NCBI RefSeq assembly: GCF_002105155.1
Contig: NW_019029005.1
Span: forward strand, 62,001-126,000
Origin: Lobosporangium transversale
Taxonomy: Eukaryota; Mortierellomycota; Mortierellomycetes; Mortierellales; Mortierellaceae
Direction: 5' to 3'
Length of the DNA: 64,000 bases
Below the pieces are notes generated by a model. That model saw nothing but the letters and a program-made list of their open reading frames with translations. It was not told where the DNA came from and searched no databases. Every line of letters begins with the position of its first letter. The stretch's first letter is position 1. This document shows, piece by piece, positions 20,874 to 31,873 of this stretch. The position numbers and the translations under genes were made by a program.

Positions 20874-22287
20874 AACAAATTAATTCTTCGTCATCCATAG
20901 TGAATTAAAAAAAAAGGTTGATAAGCCCTTTCTTCAATCAAAGTTGTTCTTTTTTTTTTTTCTTTACCTGCTTCATCATCTTCCGCTTCGTCTATTCCAA
21001 AGAGATTAGAGACCCTATCACCGAGTTCATTGATCTCTGCATTTTCATCATCTTCATCAGCGTCTTCCATCTCCAGATCATCGCTATTTTCAGCTTTACC
21101 AAAAGAGTCTTCATTATTTTTTGATGGGCGTTGAGCCTTAAACCTGTTAGTCGTTCCTCTTGGTGGTGGAGCGAAAAAGTCCTTGTATGTCACGTCTATA
21201 AAAAAAAAAAATGCACACCCACATGCACACATTAAAAATGGTCAACAACGGTCTTTTTTTTTTTTTTTTTTTGATTAGAAACATAGCAAAAGGTATCGCA
21301 TCTTTATAAATTTACCGTGAGCATCTGCTTCATCCTCATTCTCGCCCATGTTTCCGAAATCGTCATCCTCATCACCACTTTCAATAACATCCGGATCTGC
21401 AAAGTAGTCAATCTCCTCATCATCATCTTCGGGTTCCTTGTCTTCCAGCTCATCCTGCTCCTGTTTCTCTGTTAAGGCATTGAACTCCTCAAGATTAAAA
21501 AAATCATCATCCACTTCTGAGGTCTTGGTCCTTTTTCTTGACTGGCAGATCGAGATCATCCAAGTCTTCTTCTTCTTCTTCTTCTTCTTCTTCATCATCA
21601 TCATCATCCTCATCCTCTCCCCTTTCCTGATAATCCTCTGGTTCCATGTCATCAAAATTTTCTGCATCATCTTCACCAGAGAACCCTTCCATGTGATCAG
21701 TATCAGCGATATCAACACCATATCTCATCATCAAGGCCCAAATTCATTTCTGCCTCATCATCATCTTCTGCTTGATCATGATCCTGACCATGCTTTCTTC
21801 CCCCCTTATTCTCGTCCTCATCATCATCACTAGCTGCTGCTTTTGACGATGGTGTTCCTGATTGTTAGATTTAAGGTTTTTAAGTTCTAGCTTGAGGTAA
21901 GATAGGAAAGGCGTATTTTGCATATGAATCTCTTCCCAGATTTGGTCGTTATCAAAGCCATCGATAAATAATTCTTCTAACATGGAGCCATGTTTCTTGA
22001 GTGATCCAGATTCAGTTGACTTGCCTAAAAGAAAGAAAAAAAAAAGTCAGTCTAAGTACCCATGGTTATCAATCAATTGCTTAAAGCCATCTTAATGAAT
22101 CAGAGAAAAAAAAAAAAAAACATAATAATAGTGTTTCTCTAATGCCAATTTTATTTTACCAAGGTCATAGAGGTATTTTGTGATGGCTTTGGCTTGCCTC
22201 AGCCGAAGTCTCAGACTTTGTAAGGAAAACCTCTGGTCGAGCGAGAACCTGGTCATGGAAAGACTTTAGCAATGCCTCATCAGGCAT
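19869..22287 (-). CDS. MPP10: U3 snoRNP protein Mpp10
   Basis: Mpp10 scaffolds the SSU processome in the nucleolus with Imp3 and Imp4 and is needed for early 18S rRNA processing. Minus strand from ATG 22287 (MPDEALLKSFHDQVLARPEV, then TKYLYDLG). An intron follows to 22024, then EELFIDGFDNDQIWEEIH, long Asp/Glu tracts, YKDFFAPPP, a coiled coil (KFEKQQRKLKAQIEALEQEN), and conserved DMIKERILAGNFDDVVRK, LAELYEDEYV, LCQKLDSLSNWHYTPKPP and SVADAALLAPEEVYSAGK. It ends in a Lys/Arg helix and GAKLKL at 19869. That ending and the DAALLAPEE block are diagnostic. At least four introns, with T runs before acceptors (for example 20840-20870). Frameshifts in the acidic region and near 20370 and 20720 are unlikely to be real in an essential gene. 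Confidence 0.92.
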
Positions 22288-22584
22288 TGTCTTTTTCTAA
22301 TGACATTATGCTGTGTTATATGTAAATGTGTATATGTTTGAAGACAGTGTCAAGCCAAGTCAAGCAGCTGATGTTTGCAGGAGATGAGGCAAAGGTCGTT
22401 ATTGAAAAGGCCACCTCTTTTTGTTTAAAAAAAAAAAAAAAGACTGTACATAAACAATGTGGCTTATTGATGACTACTAAATACCACATGACTTATACCC
22501 GAGTGCTCTCTTATTTGCAAACGCGCTTTTCTCTTCTTTGTCTCCGCGCTTTTTTCATTCCTTGTCTCTACCTTTATACTTTAA
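22288..22584. promoter_or_regulatory. Divergent promoter between MPP10 and VTA1
   Basis: A 297-bp spacer between the two divergent start codons must hold both promoters. It contains a pyrimidine-rich segment (CTCTTCTTTGTCTCCGCGC) on the VTA1 side and an A run at 22428-22441. Confidence 0.6.
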
Positions 22585-24503
22585 ATGTCTGCTGCAAACG
22601 TCCCTGAGGGACTTAAGTCCATCACTCCATACCTGCAACGCGCTGCCCAGTTGCAGGGCCGTGAACCTATCGTGTCATACTATGGTATATAATAGATAAA
22701 AGAATAAGGAAAAAAAAAAAAAAAAAAAAATTGTGAAAAAGTATAATGGGGTTTGTTCATTATTCACGAGGAATTGTTCATTCATTATTATCGCTTTCTC
22801 TTTCTCGCTGCCATTCTGTCTTTATATATATATTCATCCCCAGCCAATTATTATGCTGCCAAATTGGCTATTCCTAAGGCAGGACAGGATGCTAGCAACA
22901 GGGCGTTTGTGTGGAGCTACTCGATACTTTGGAGAAGGTAAGAACAAGTGCTGGCGCAGGAAGTAAAGGAGGAATTCATTTCTTTTTTTTTTTTTTTTTT
23001 TTTTTAACCGGCTTTATGCCTGCTATCAGTGTAACACAGGATTCTTGGCATTCTAGAGAAGCATTTGTAAAAATAATATCATGTAAAATACTAATGAACC
23101 CTTTTTTCTTTGTGTGTCCTTTTCCATAACAGCAACGAAAAGAGATTGGAGAGAATGAGGCCATCTCGAGTGATTTGGTTGGATATGCTCACATTGAGAA
23201 CTTTGCCCTCAAGATCTTTAGCAGAGCTGACGACGAAGACCGTGCTGGACAAGGTTCACAGTAGGGGACATACATCGTCATTCTCATAAAATGTGCAAAA
23301 ATCAGGGCTCATATCCTTACTATTTTTTTTTTTTTTTTTTTTTTTGTGCGTACTGTTTTTCCTTCAACAAACAAAAGAAAAACTGCCAAGAATTTTGTCG
23401 CTGCTGCTAACTTTCTGGAACTACTCAAAGTGTTTGGTGATATTGATTCTGAAGTCGAAGCCAAGATCAAATATTCCAAATGGAGGCTGCCGAGATTGTA
23501 AAAGCACTTCGTGATGGTCGTACGCCCCCCTTACCACCAGGAGCTGATAAACCCAAGGAGGAGATCATCACAGATGCCAGTGCTAGCGCCAACTTGACAG
23601 GATTGGAATCTTCATTGGACATGTTGGGAGGCGATAATAAAGTCAACAACAATGATCTTGATAATACCAATGTTACTTCAGCATTCACTCCTATACTTCC
23701 ACTCCTGTGTCCCATCCTCATCTATGATAACAACGCCTCAGTCTGGATTCCCAACAATCTCCAATTCCCTTCGCCTCCCTTGGGACCTTCCAGCACAAGC
23801 GGCAGTAACGTTGGTGGTGGAAATGCCTTAAACGGGACCTTTACTGACAGTAACAACAACAATTGGAGTCAAGCGTCCCATAGCCCCAACCCCACCTTTG
23901 GCCAGAACCAGAGTCAGAACATATACCAACCAGCAGCTGCACCACCATCACAAACATCAATACCCTCTACTTTTAATCCCACTGCGGCCAATATCAACTC
24001 TCCACCAACTTCAGGACACATTACAGGGCCTTCGGACACACAATACGGATATGGAGTAGGAAACAATCAACCTCATAGTAGTGGTCCATATCAACAACAA
24101 CCTACTGTGAGTCATATGAACACACCTTCACCAAACTCATATGTCCAGCCATCTTCTGGATTCTCCCAGCCTTCCGCACCTTATCAGCATCAGCCTCATT
24201 CTCAAACACAGCCACAACCACAGCCACATCTGCATCCACAATCACAACCACTACAGGCACCGTCTCTCAAATCCCATACACACCTGTCCAGATGGTTCTG
24301 GACCCTGCTGTCAATACCCAAATTCAGAAGCATTGTTAAATGGACCGTTTCTGCATTAACATATGATGACATTCCGACGGCCATTGATAATCTGGAAAAA
24401 GCACTTGCTCTTCTTCGTGTAAGTATTGTATTGTTTTTTTTTATTTTTTATTATTTATTTTTATTTTTTTGTACTAATGCTTGGTGTGTGATAGAAACAC
24501 TAA
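22585..24503 (+). CDS. VTA1: Vta1/LIP5-like Vps4 regulator
   Basis: Vta1 binds and activates the AAA ATPase Vps4 to disassemble ESCRT-III at multivesicular endosomes. Exon 1 (22585-22684) reads MSAANVPEGLKSITPYLQRA, the N-terminal MIT-like start; exon 2 (22844-22937) has NYYAAKLAIP; exon 3 (23133-23253) has GYAHIENFALKIFSRADDED; exon 4 (23378-24418) has FVAAANFLELLKVFGDIDSE, then KALRDGRTPPLPPG. A Gln/Pro/Ser-rich linker leads to the C-terminal Vps4-binding VSL domain (KWTVSALTYDDIPTAIDNLE, KALALL). A last short exon, RKH-stop at 24503, follows an intron with a TACTAAT branch site. Frameshifts: near 22905, the exon 3/4 junction, 23480, about 23700-23800 and 24270-24340. Confidence 0.9.
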
Positions 24504-24706
24504 TTTGTTTGTATTCTTTTCTGTTTAATTATCTCCTTCACATTGCCTTGACTGGTTGACCATCCATAGCCATATCATAACAAATAATAAAACATCCGAA
24601 TCTTTGCATAAATCCATCCACAATCATCTCGGGCACATTCATGACAAAAATAACTATTAGAATTGACGATTATGCGTCCCCCCGCTTTTTTTTTTTCCTT
24701 CCAAAA
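24504..24706. other. Spacer between convergent VTA1 and ULP1
   Basis: About 200 bases containing the 3' ends of both genes; AATAAT and AATAAAACA near 24580 could serve VTA1 polyadenylation. Confidence 0.5.
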
Positions 24707-25020
24707 TCAAAGGCTCTTGTTTATTATGCTAAGAGCAATCTTCTTGCGGAGATAATCCATATTCCTCTGTGAAAAATCTAACTGATCCTGTCCTCGACTC
24801 TTGAACTCGATGAATGTGCATGTGAACACTCCACAATCAAATCCATTCTTTTGAGTGGGAATGTCTTTGGGACAATCATTTTCCCATCCATGAAAATCAA
24901 ATGGCTTCTTTCAGTTTATCTGTGTTCTGATTCAAGGTAATTACGAAGAAGCTTCATAAAGTGGAAGAAATAAAAAAAGAATCTTTAGTTTCGCTTAACA
25001 GTAAGGTTCAACTTGACCAA

Positions 25021-25056
<36 letters not shown>

Positions 25057-26382
25057 TCACCAGAAACATTTAGGATTATTGCCAAGAAGCGAGTCATAAT
25101 ATTCTATCCTTTTCTTCTTCATGTCGATCACAGCTGTGGTCCAGTGATTGCCTGAGTGATGAATGGTATAAGCACATAATCCATGTCGAAGATTTGATCT
25201 AAAGTGACCAAATAAGAAAAATAACATTAGCTTTCATGCTCCTGATTATAACATCCTCATCTGCTCACGTTCATCTCCATTCTATACCTTTTTGGTCCAT
25301 CGCCTGACTTTTTCATAGCCATTTTCGCTGAGCGTTTTGTAAAAAAAGGTGCTAAAAACATGGACCTTCGGTAACTCTGTGGATTCTTTGCTCCTGGCCA
25401 TAATTAGATTTCCGTAAAAATTGATGACCTCGTCATTAAGCCATTGACCTGGTCGCAATGTCTGAATATCTTTTTTGAGAATCGCAACATTAAATCCTTC
25501 CGCGCTACTTGACCATATCCATCCGCTAGAGCTTCAGCAACCTAGTAGAATAATACAAAAAAAAAAAAAAGAAAAAAAAAAGAAAAGACATTAAATACCT
25601 GGACTTTTAAGTTTGGTCCAAGAAAGAGATGATCTCAAAAAAAGTGTAAAACGAAAGCAGTATAATGAACTCACGCGTTGCTCGTCGTCTTTGGCAAGTG
25701 GTGGAAAATGCTCATGTCCTGATTTTCGTGCTTTCAGTTCCTTCTCGATACGCTCATGTTCGCTCACAATAGCCTGGTGACTTGGTGGCCGCTCCTGCTT
25801 CTCAACGCTACATGTTGAATAAGTTGTCAAAGAAGATAAGAGTCAATATTTAATAGGTTAAAACCTATGACCTGAGCCATAATCATAAAGAAGGGGAAGC
25901 GAATCCAAAAGTACCTTGGCAGATTCCTGTTGATCAGATTTCTAATATTCTTGAGCCATGTTGGCTCTTTGTTTCCTTGATACTAAAAATAAAGCAATGA
26001 AAAAAAAAAAAAAAAAAAAAAAAAGCTCGATCGGACCTGTCAGTAAAAAAAAAAATTTTATAAACATTAACGAAATGGATGCTTTCCTATCATGTAGGAA
26101 ACGACCGTAAGTTGAATGGCCCTTTCTGTGTGACCTACCCCTGTCCTTAGCCAAGCTGGTTGTCTAGATGTTATACTACGCTCTAATAACAAATCGTCCT
26201 TGTCGTAAGATCGATAGTATTCTCTCATTCGACGATGTTCTGCAATCTCTTCGTCAATAGATGGCTGTGATGTCCTCCTTGAGCTCACAATGCTTTCCCG
26301 ATCTGATCTTAATGCCCCAATTGTTGCATCCAATGCAGCTTGAAGTCGATCTAAGTAAACATACATATAAAAAGAATAAGAG

Positions 26383-26421
<39 letters not shown>

Positions 26422-27471
26422 GTAAGATCAAATTAGGAATGCTACTGCCAAAGATACAGACATTATGAAATGATATATCAAACATTACTTTGTCCCGACC
26501 GTGAATGAATCAAATTATGCGCTCAACAAACGCTGACGTGCGACGGACTCATCCTTATTGTACTACAATTAAATTAAATTAAATTAAATTAAATCAATGG
26601 TAGTACAAACCAGGTTAGACTTTAGGAGCGATTTGCCACAATCGGACTCCACTTTTCCTTTTTCTTTTCATTTTTTATATATATTTCTTTATCCTATACC
26701 TTGCTCTGCAGCAACGAAGTTGTCCTTTGAGCTTTGCTGGCATAGATTCGTGGTCGAGCCCGCAGTAAGGAGTTTTGTTCAAATCTATGTGGTGTGGCAG
26801 GTTGCTAAATCGTGATGATCCAGTGACAGAAGATACACTCGAGGAAGATGGTGATCCTGAAGCTAATGAACTGTTTGATTCATCAGCGCTCTGGATTGAA
26901 GTCCATAAGTTGAAGGAGTAGAGGATAATAGGCTAGATGAAAACAATGAAGGCCGTTCCCGGAAATCTGGTGCTGTAAAAGTGGGAAGTTTTGTATATGG
27001 CTCCAGCTGATATGGTTTGTTTTCCTCAGAATTATCCATGGCAGCAGCAGTAGGCTCTGCTGGCTTTTTAGATCCATCGTTCGGCGATAGAGACGAGGGG
27101 CTAGGACGACGATGTGCTGGAAAATGTTGATCCTGACCTTCTTTCAGAAGTACGCCTCGGACATAAGCTCCTTCGTAGCGCTTCCTGGATATGCTCCTAC
27201 CCAATCATGCTTCTTACGCTGCTGCTCAATAACTAGAAATACCACAAACGAGTAAAGTAATTAGAATGTACATGATAAGTTGCTTATTGTTGATATACCA
27301 GTCCCTACAATAAACAGGCATGTCAAAGCTGATGCTAACGCTACCTAGTGATTCTAAAGGTTTTAGTCCAAGATAAGAGCTGATTCCATCTAAACCTTCT
27401 GTGAACCATAGCCTTGCGCGCTTTGACAGCTCAGCAGTATCGACAATTGATTTTCGTTTCGAGGAGGTCAT
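24707..27471 (-). CDS. ULP1: Ulp1/SENP-type SUMO protease
   Basis: A C48 cysteine protease that matures SUMO and removes it from targets. Minus strand from ATG 27471 ([20 protein letters not shown], an NLS-like start). A Ser-rich regulatory region, a helical region ([36 protein letters not shown]) and the catalytic domain follow: [67 protein letters not shown] (catalytic His, then Asp), [11 protein letters not shown], and [20 protein letters not shown] with the catalytic Cys codon at 24833-24835. It ends SIINKSL at 24707. All triad residues are present. Several introns, some with extreme homopolymers (A38 on the plus strand at 26383; a T29 run at 25025). Frameshifts occur near 27170, 26890, 25430, 25160 and 24830-24940. 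Confidence 0.9.
26383..26420. repeat. A38 homopolymer (T run on the coding strand) in a ULP1 intron
   Basis: Reads as T38 on the gene's strand and lies about 25 bases before the acceptor that precedes the exon beginning at about 26355. Confidence 0.85.
26566..26594. repeat. (AAATT)n microsatellite
   Basis: Five to six units of AAATT within a ULP1 intron. Confidence 0.8.
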
Positions 27472-27902
27472 GTAAAAAGTAGATGTCCAATGTTTTCAAA
27501 ATAAAAAGGAGGAAGAATTAGTTTGCCGGTGGCTGCAAATGTATACTGGAAAGGAGAAGAGAGGGAGAAAAAAAAAAAAAAAAAAAAAAAAAATGTATGA
27601 GAAAGTAAAAAGAAAGTAAGAATGGATGAGTTTTCAATGAAGAGTATGAGAGGAGATGAAGGGCGATGCACCAGAAGGAAGAAAAGAAAGAAAAAAGGAC
27701 CGCGTTTGTGTGCATACAAAGACAAAAGGTGGAAAAGTCTTGGTGACATGGTCAGGGCTCATTTCCTCATCGGGATATCTTTCATTAAAGGGCGTTTTCC
27801 TTTCATTGTTTTTGTTGGAGGCAGTGGCTTATGCTAACCTCTAAAAGAATAGATTGAAGGTTGTATGGAAAGAAAGAATATCATGGAAAGAGTGGCCAAG
27901 GG

Positions 27903-27933
<31 letters not shown>

Positions 27934-28011
27934 GAAAGACGTTGTTGATTCTTCATTCTTTTCAACCTTGACATTCAAACCTCATTTTTCATTGCTCTAT
28001 AATATATTACC
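27472..28011. promoter_or_regulatory. Divergent promoter region between ULP1 and HGH1
   Basis: A 540-bp spacer between divergent starts. It holds an A run at about 27570-27592 and, on the plus strand, purine-rich stretches, which are pyrimidine-rich on the ULP1 strand. A TATAATATATTACC box precedes the HGH1 start by a few bases. Confidence 0.45.
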
Positions 28012-28873
28012 ATGGAAGCACAAATTGAAGAGGTGCGTCAATAAGAAATAAGAACAAATAAACGAGGGCCTCTTCTTTACTTTTATTGACCTGGCCTGTG
28101 CTTGCTTCGCCCACATCTTACCTATACTCTTATTACATTGTATATACCTTGATATTTTATCTCGATCTTACTTAATTATCAATAGCTCCTGCCATTTTTG
28201 CACGATGCTAGGATGGAGGTAATATAGACATTTGTATTTCAATCTTTTTTAATTTTTTAAACGCAAAAAAGAAAAGTATCAATTGATCCGCTAATTATCT
28301 TTTCAACGTATGATTTTGTCGGCATTTTCCCACTCCAGGTTCGTCAAATCGCTATCCAAAACATCGTCTCTTTCACTCCCAGCACTTCTGAATTCTTCAA
28401 AGTCTTTCTGAAGCATGCCAAGCCTCTTACCAAGGATTTGAAAGCATGACCAAAGAGGATACCGTAAGGAAAAAAAAAAAAAAAAAAAAAAAAAGTGATT
28501 AAAAAAAATTAGTCAAGTAAATCTTTTTCTTATTTTTCTCCAATCTCCTTTTTTTTTTTTTTTTTCCTTCTGGAAATATTAGGCAATCGCTCATGATGCT
28601 CTCCGCTCGCTCATCAACCTTTCTGGAGAAACTGTTATCTGCAACGAGCTGGATGATGAAGAATTTATCAAGCATTTGATCTTTAATATCATCATTGTAA
28701 GTGGTTGGGCAACTAGGAATACAACTGGATGGAGCTGAGACTGAGACTAAGAATCATACAGGGTGGAACAATGGCTACAATTACAAAAAAAGCTCGTTAA
28801 ATGTGTATCTTTAATTTCCTAGATGCCTAATGCTGGACAATATATTCGTCCTCTATTTCTCTCTTTCCTTGGC

Positions 28874-28909
<36 letters not shown>

Positions 28910-30110
28910 GTCCAAAACCAATATTTTGGGTGATTTAGGATCCATGTTGCTATCCAACATGTGTAAGAATGATAAAATTGCAAACAAGATCTTGAATATG
29001 ACTGGAAAGCCTGTCGAGGGCCTCACAGTCGCCACCTCCGTTGTCGGTCAACTCGCTGATATCTTTTTAAAGGGCAATGAAAAGAACTACAATCCTCAAT
29101 GCAACTATGATTTTCTGGCAAGTGTCTTTGCCACATTGGCTACGGTATGTTTTGATGAAAGAATGGAAATGATATGACGAATGGGAATTGTGAATGAGCG
29201 ATCAAGGAAAAAAATAAAAAAAAAAAAAAAAAAGAGACAGTATCAAATGATTAAACATTCATGACAATTTCCCTTTCTTTTTTTTTTTTTTCTTAATTAA
29301 GATTCCTCTTGGTCGTACTCAATTATTTGCCAAAGATAGCGGTGGCCTCTCTCCTCTTTCCAAAATTGTTTGCTTCACTGAACATCCTAATTTGATCCGC
29401 CGTGGGGGCGTTATCACAACCATCAAGTAAGTATTATGATTAACAAAATAAAAATTAAAATTAAAGCGTCGGTATTGGTCTTAAACGGCCTAATCGACTA
29501 TAAAATAAAAAAAAAAGTTCGTCTCTCACATACACATCTGTGTTCTCCATAGGAATGCAAGTTTTGCTGTTGAAAGCCACCCTGCTCTCCTTGATGAGAG
29601 CGATATCAATGTGTTGCCTTACATTTTACTCCCTCTCTGCGGTCCCGAAGAATTCGATCTTGACGTAAGCTAGTTTTCTTTTTTTTTTTTTTTTTTTTTT
29701 TTCTTCCTCTCTTCGGCTCATTAGAGGCTCTTGCTAAAAAGTTTTAATATTTTTTTTCTTTCTTTTAATCCTTATACTGTAGGACATGGAGGGTATGCCC
29801 GAAGATATCCAGTTGTTGCCTCCTACAAAGAAACGTGAGGCCGATGCCCATTTGCGCGAGACATTGCTCGAGGCCCTGATCCTTTTAACCACCACGCGCC
29901 CCGGACGGATTACTTGCGTCAAAAGAAAACCTATCCAGTCATCCAAAAATGCATCTGGCCGAAACCGAGGAACATGTCCAACAAGTGGCTGAACAGATTG
30001 TCAACATGTTGATGCGTGATGAGGCCGGCGCCGAGATCACAGAAATTGACGACACAGCTACTAAACCACCAGTCGTGGAAGACGATGAAGACACCATCAC
30101 TGAAGTATAA
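28012..30110 (+). CDS. HGH1: Hgh1-like eEF2 folding factor
   Basis: Hgh1 is an armadillo-type chaperone cofactor for folding of elongation factor 2. Exon 1 (28012-28032) MEAQIEE; exon 2 (28186-28218) LLPFLHDARME; exon 3 (28339-28463) VRQIAIQNIVSFTPSTSEFF; exon 4 (28583-28696) AIAHDALRSLINLSGETVIC; next an exon with ILGDLGSMLLSNMCKNDKIA to 29144; 29302-29426 IPLGRTQLFAKDSGGLSPLS and HPNLIRRGGVITTIK; 29553-29664 NASFAVESHPALLDE and YILLPLCGPEEFDLD; final exon from 29783 with DMEGMPEDIQLLPPTKKREA, then YLRQKKTYPVIQK, HLAETEEHVQQVAEQIVNML and an acidic tail. The order is that of the full family. Indels near 28447, 29905 and 29945. An exon boundary between 28696 and 28926 is uncertain. Confidence 0.92.
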
Positions 30111-30154
30111 TGACATTTATATAAAGGCGAAATGTCTGCAAATATGTAATTGAA

Positions 30155-30219
30155 AAAATAAAATAAAATAAAATAAAATAAAATAAAATAAAATAAAATA
30201 AAATAAAATAAAATAAAAA
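30155..30219. repeat. (AAAAT)n microsatellite in the HGH1 3' flank
   Basis: About thirteen units of a 5-bp repeat, 45 bases past the HGH1 stop and 26 bases before the end of the convergent gene. The AATAAA it contains could provide polyadenylation signals. Confidence 0.9.
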
Positions 30220-30244
30220 TAGAGAGCAACTATTTTATTTATTT

Positions 30245-31837
30245 TTAATGGTCATCGTCTTCAAGTTCGTCTTGTTCCTCTTCTTGCCCCATACCTTTTC
30301 GTCTCACTTGTACTGAACTAACAGCGGGCTTATTAAAAGGTGCGCTTCCAATATCTCCATGCATTTCTTCGTCTTTTTGCATTACGCTTCCTCTTGATTC
30401 AAATGCTCGTCTCTGTCGTCATCTTGCAACGCAATCCGACGTACACCTTCAACATTTACATCCTCTCCATTCCCTCCTTTGCTTTCTCCTCCTCTGGTTC
30501 CTCCTCCACTTCCCTGCTTCCTCCTCTTCTTCGCATGCTTCTTCTACCTCTTCATCCTCCTCTTCCACTTGAATAGTGCTTCTGTGCTGTTGCTGATGTC
30601 GGCTCTTCTGCTCGCCAGTCCTGAACGCACCTTCATTTTGGCGCAATGCCTTTGTGTTACCGTTGTGTTCCGTCATTGCTGGCCCGTCCCGTGTTTGTGT
30701 CTGCTCCCTTGCTCTTGGACCTGGTCTTCCGCTCCAATGGCAAACTCAACCTCTTCAATCCCTTTGGGCTTCAGCATCAGTCCAAATTCGTCTGATCGGA
30801 AAGATGCCACCACATTTGGAGGAATCAAGATTCTCCATCCTGCGGTTTCAACCCGTGTGAACATGGAATAGTCAATTCCCATCTCCTTTTTCTGATCTTC
30901 TACCAGTGCATAAGACGACCCTTTCGCTACTCGTAATGCTTCCACTGTAGGGCTTGTTGCCATAGTTGAAAGGCCCAACCCAATCTCTGCGTGTACTTGG
31001 CCATCCTTCATCGTAGCATCTTCATCATTATTAGCCAGATAGTCTACGCCAAATACTTGAATGGCTGTTGAGGCTTCATTCTGTGGCTTCTGCGCGCCTG
31101 ATCCATGACCTTGTGACGTAATGGTATAAAAGGACTCCGTGGCCGTAGCGGATGCAGAAGCGACGGCAGCCTTTGTACCTATAGAGTCACATCAGAATGC
31201 CCTGCGCTGGAGCCGCCAGAAGGGACGGAATCCGAATCCGCCCTACGTTTCTTAGTCGAGGATCCCTCACAGCTTGACCTATCTAGAGAAGGTGACCTTC
31301 TCTGTCCAAGAATTGACGAAGATGATCGAGCAAGCATTATATTGGGCTGTGAATTTGATCTTTGGATAATGGCAGAATGGCTGGCTCGGTTGCTGCTACT
31401 GCCGTTGCTTGCCATCTGCATGTAAGATTGGGGCGAGCGTGGCTGATGGATCTCAATCACGAGTTTAGAACTCTCATTGAGATGCATTGCCATAGCCTCG
31501 GTCGTGTCCAGAGTCCTGGTAATAGGTATAGGATTGGAGGTAATATTAGAGTTATCTCTTCCAGGGAAACAGCTCAGCTTGATGGAGCTTTGAGGCATTG
31601 CAGCATTAAGATCGTGGTGTTGTTGATATTGAGATTGATCCAAATGGTTTTGGCTGCTACTACGATGGCTAGAGTTATAATGATGTTGAGAGTGTGAATT
31701 TGAGGAATACTGGTTCTGGTATTGCTGAAGGCTGGTCGAGTAAAGGTTCTGATTAGAATTGGAACGACTGAGTGGCTGACCTAGGCTCTTGCGCTTCAAG
31801 CCATGTGAGCGCATCCTAGCTATTGGGCCTGTAAATG

Positions 31838-31873
<36 letters not shown>

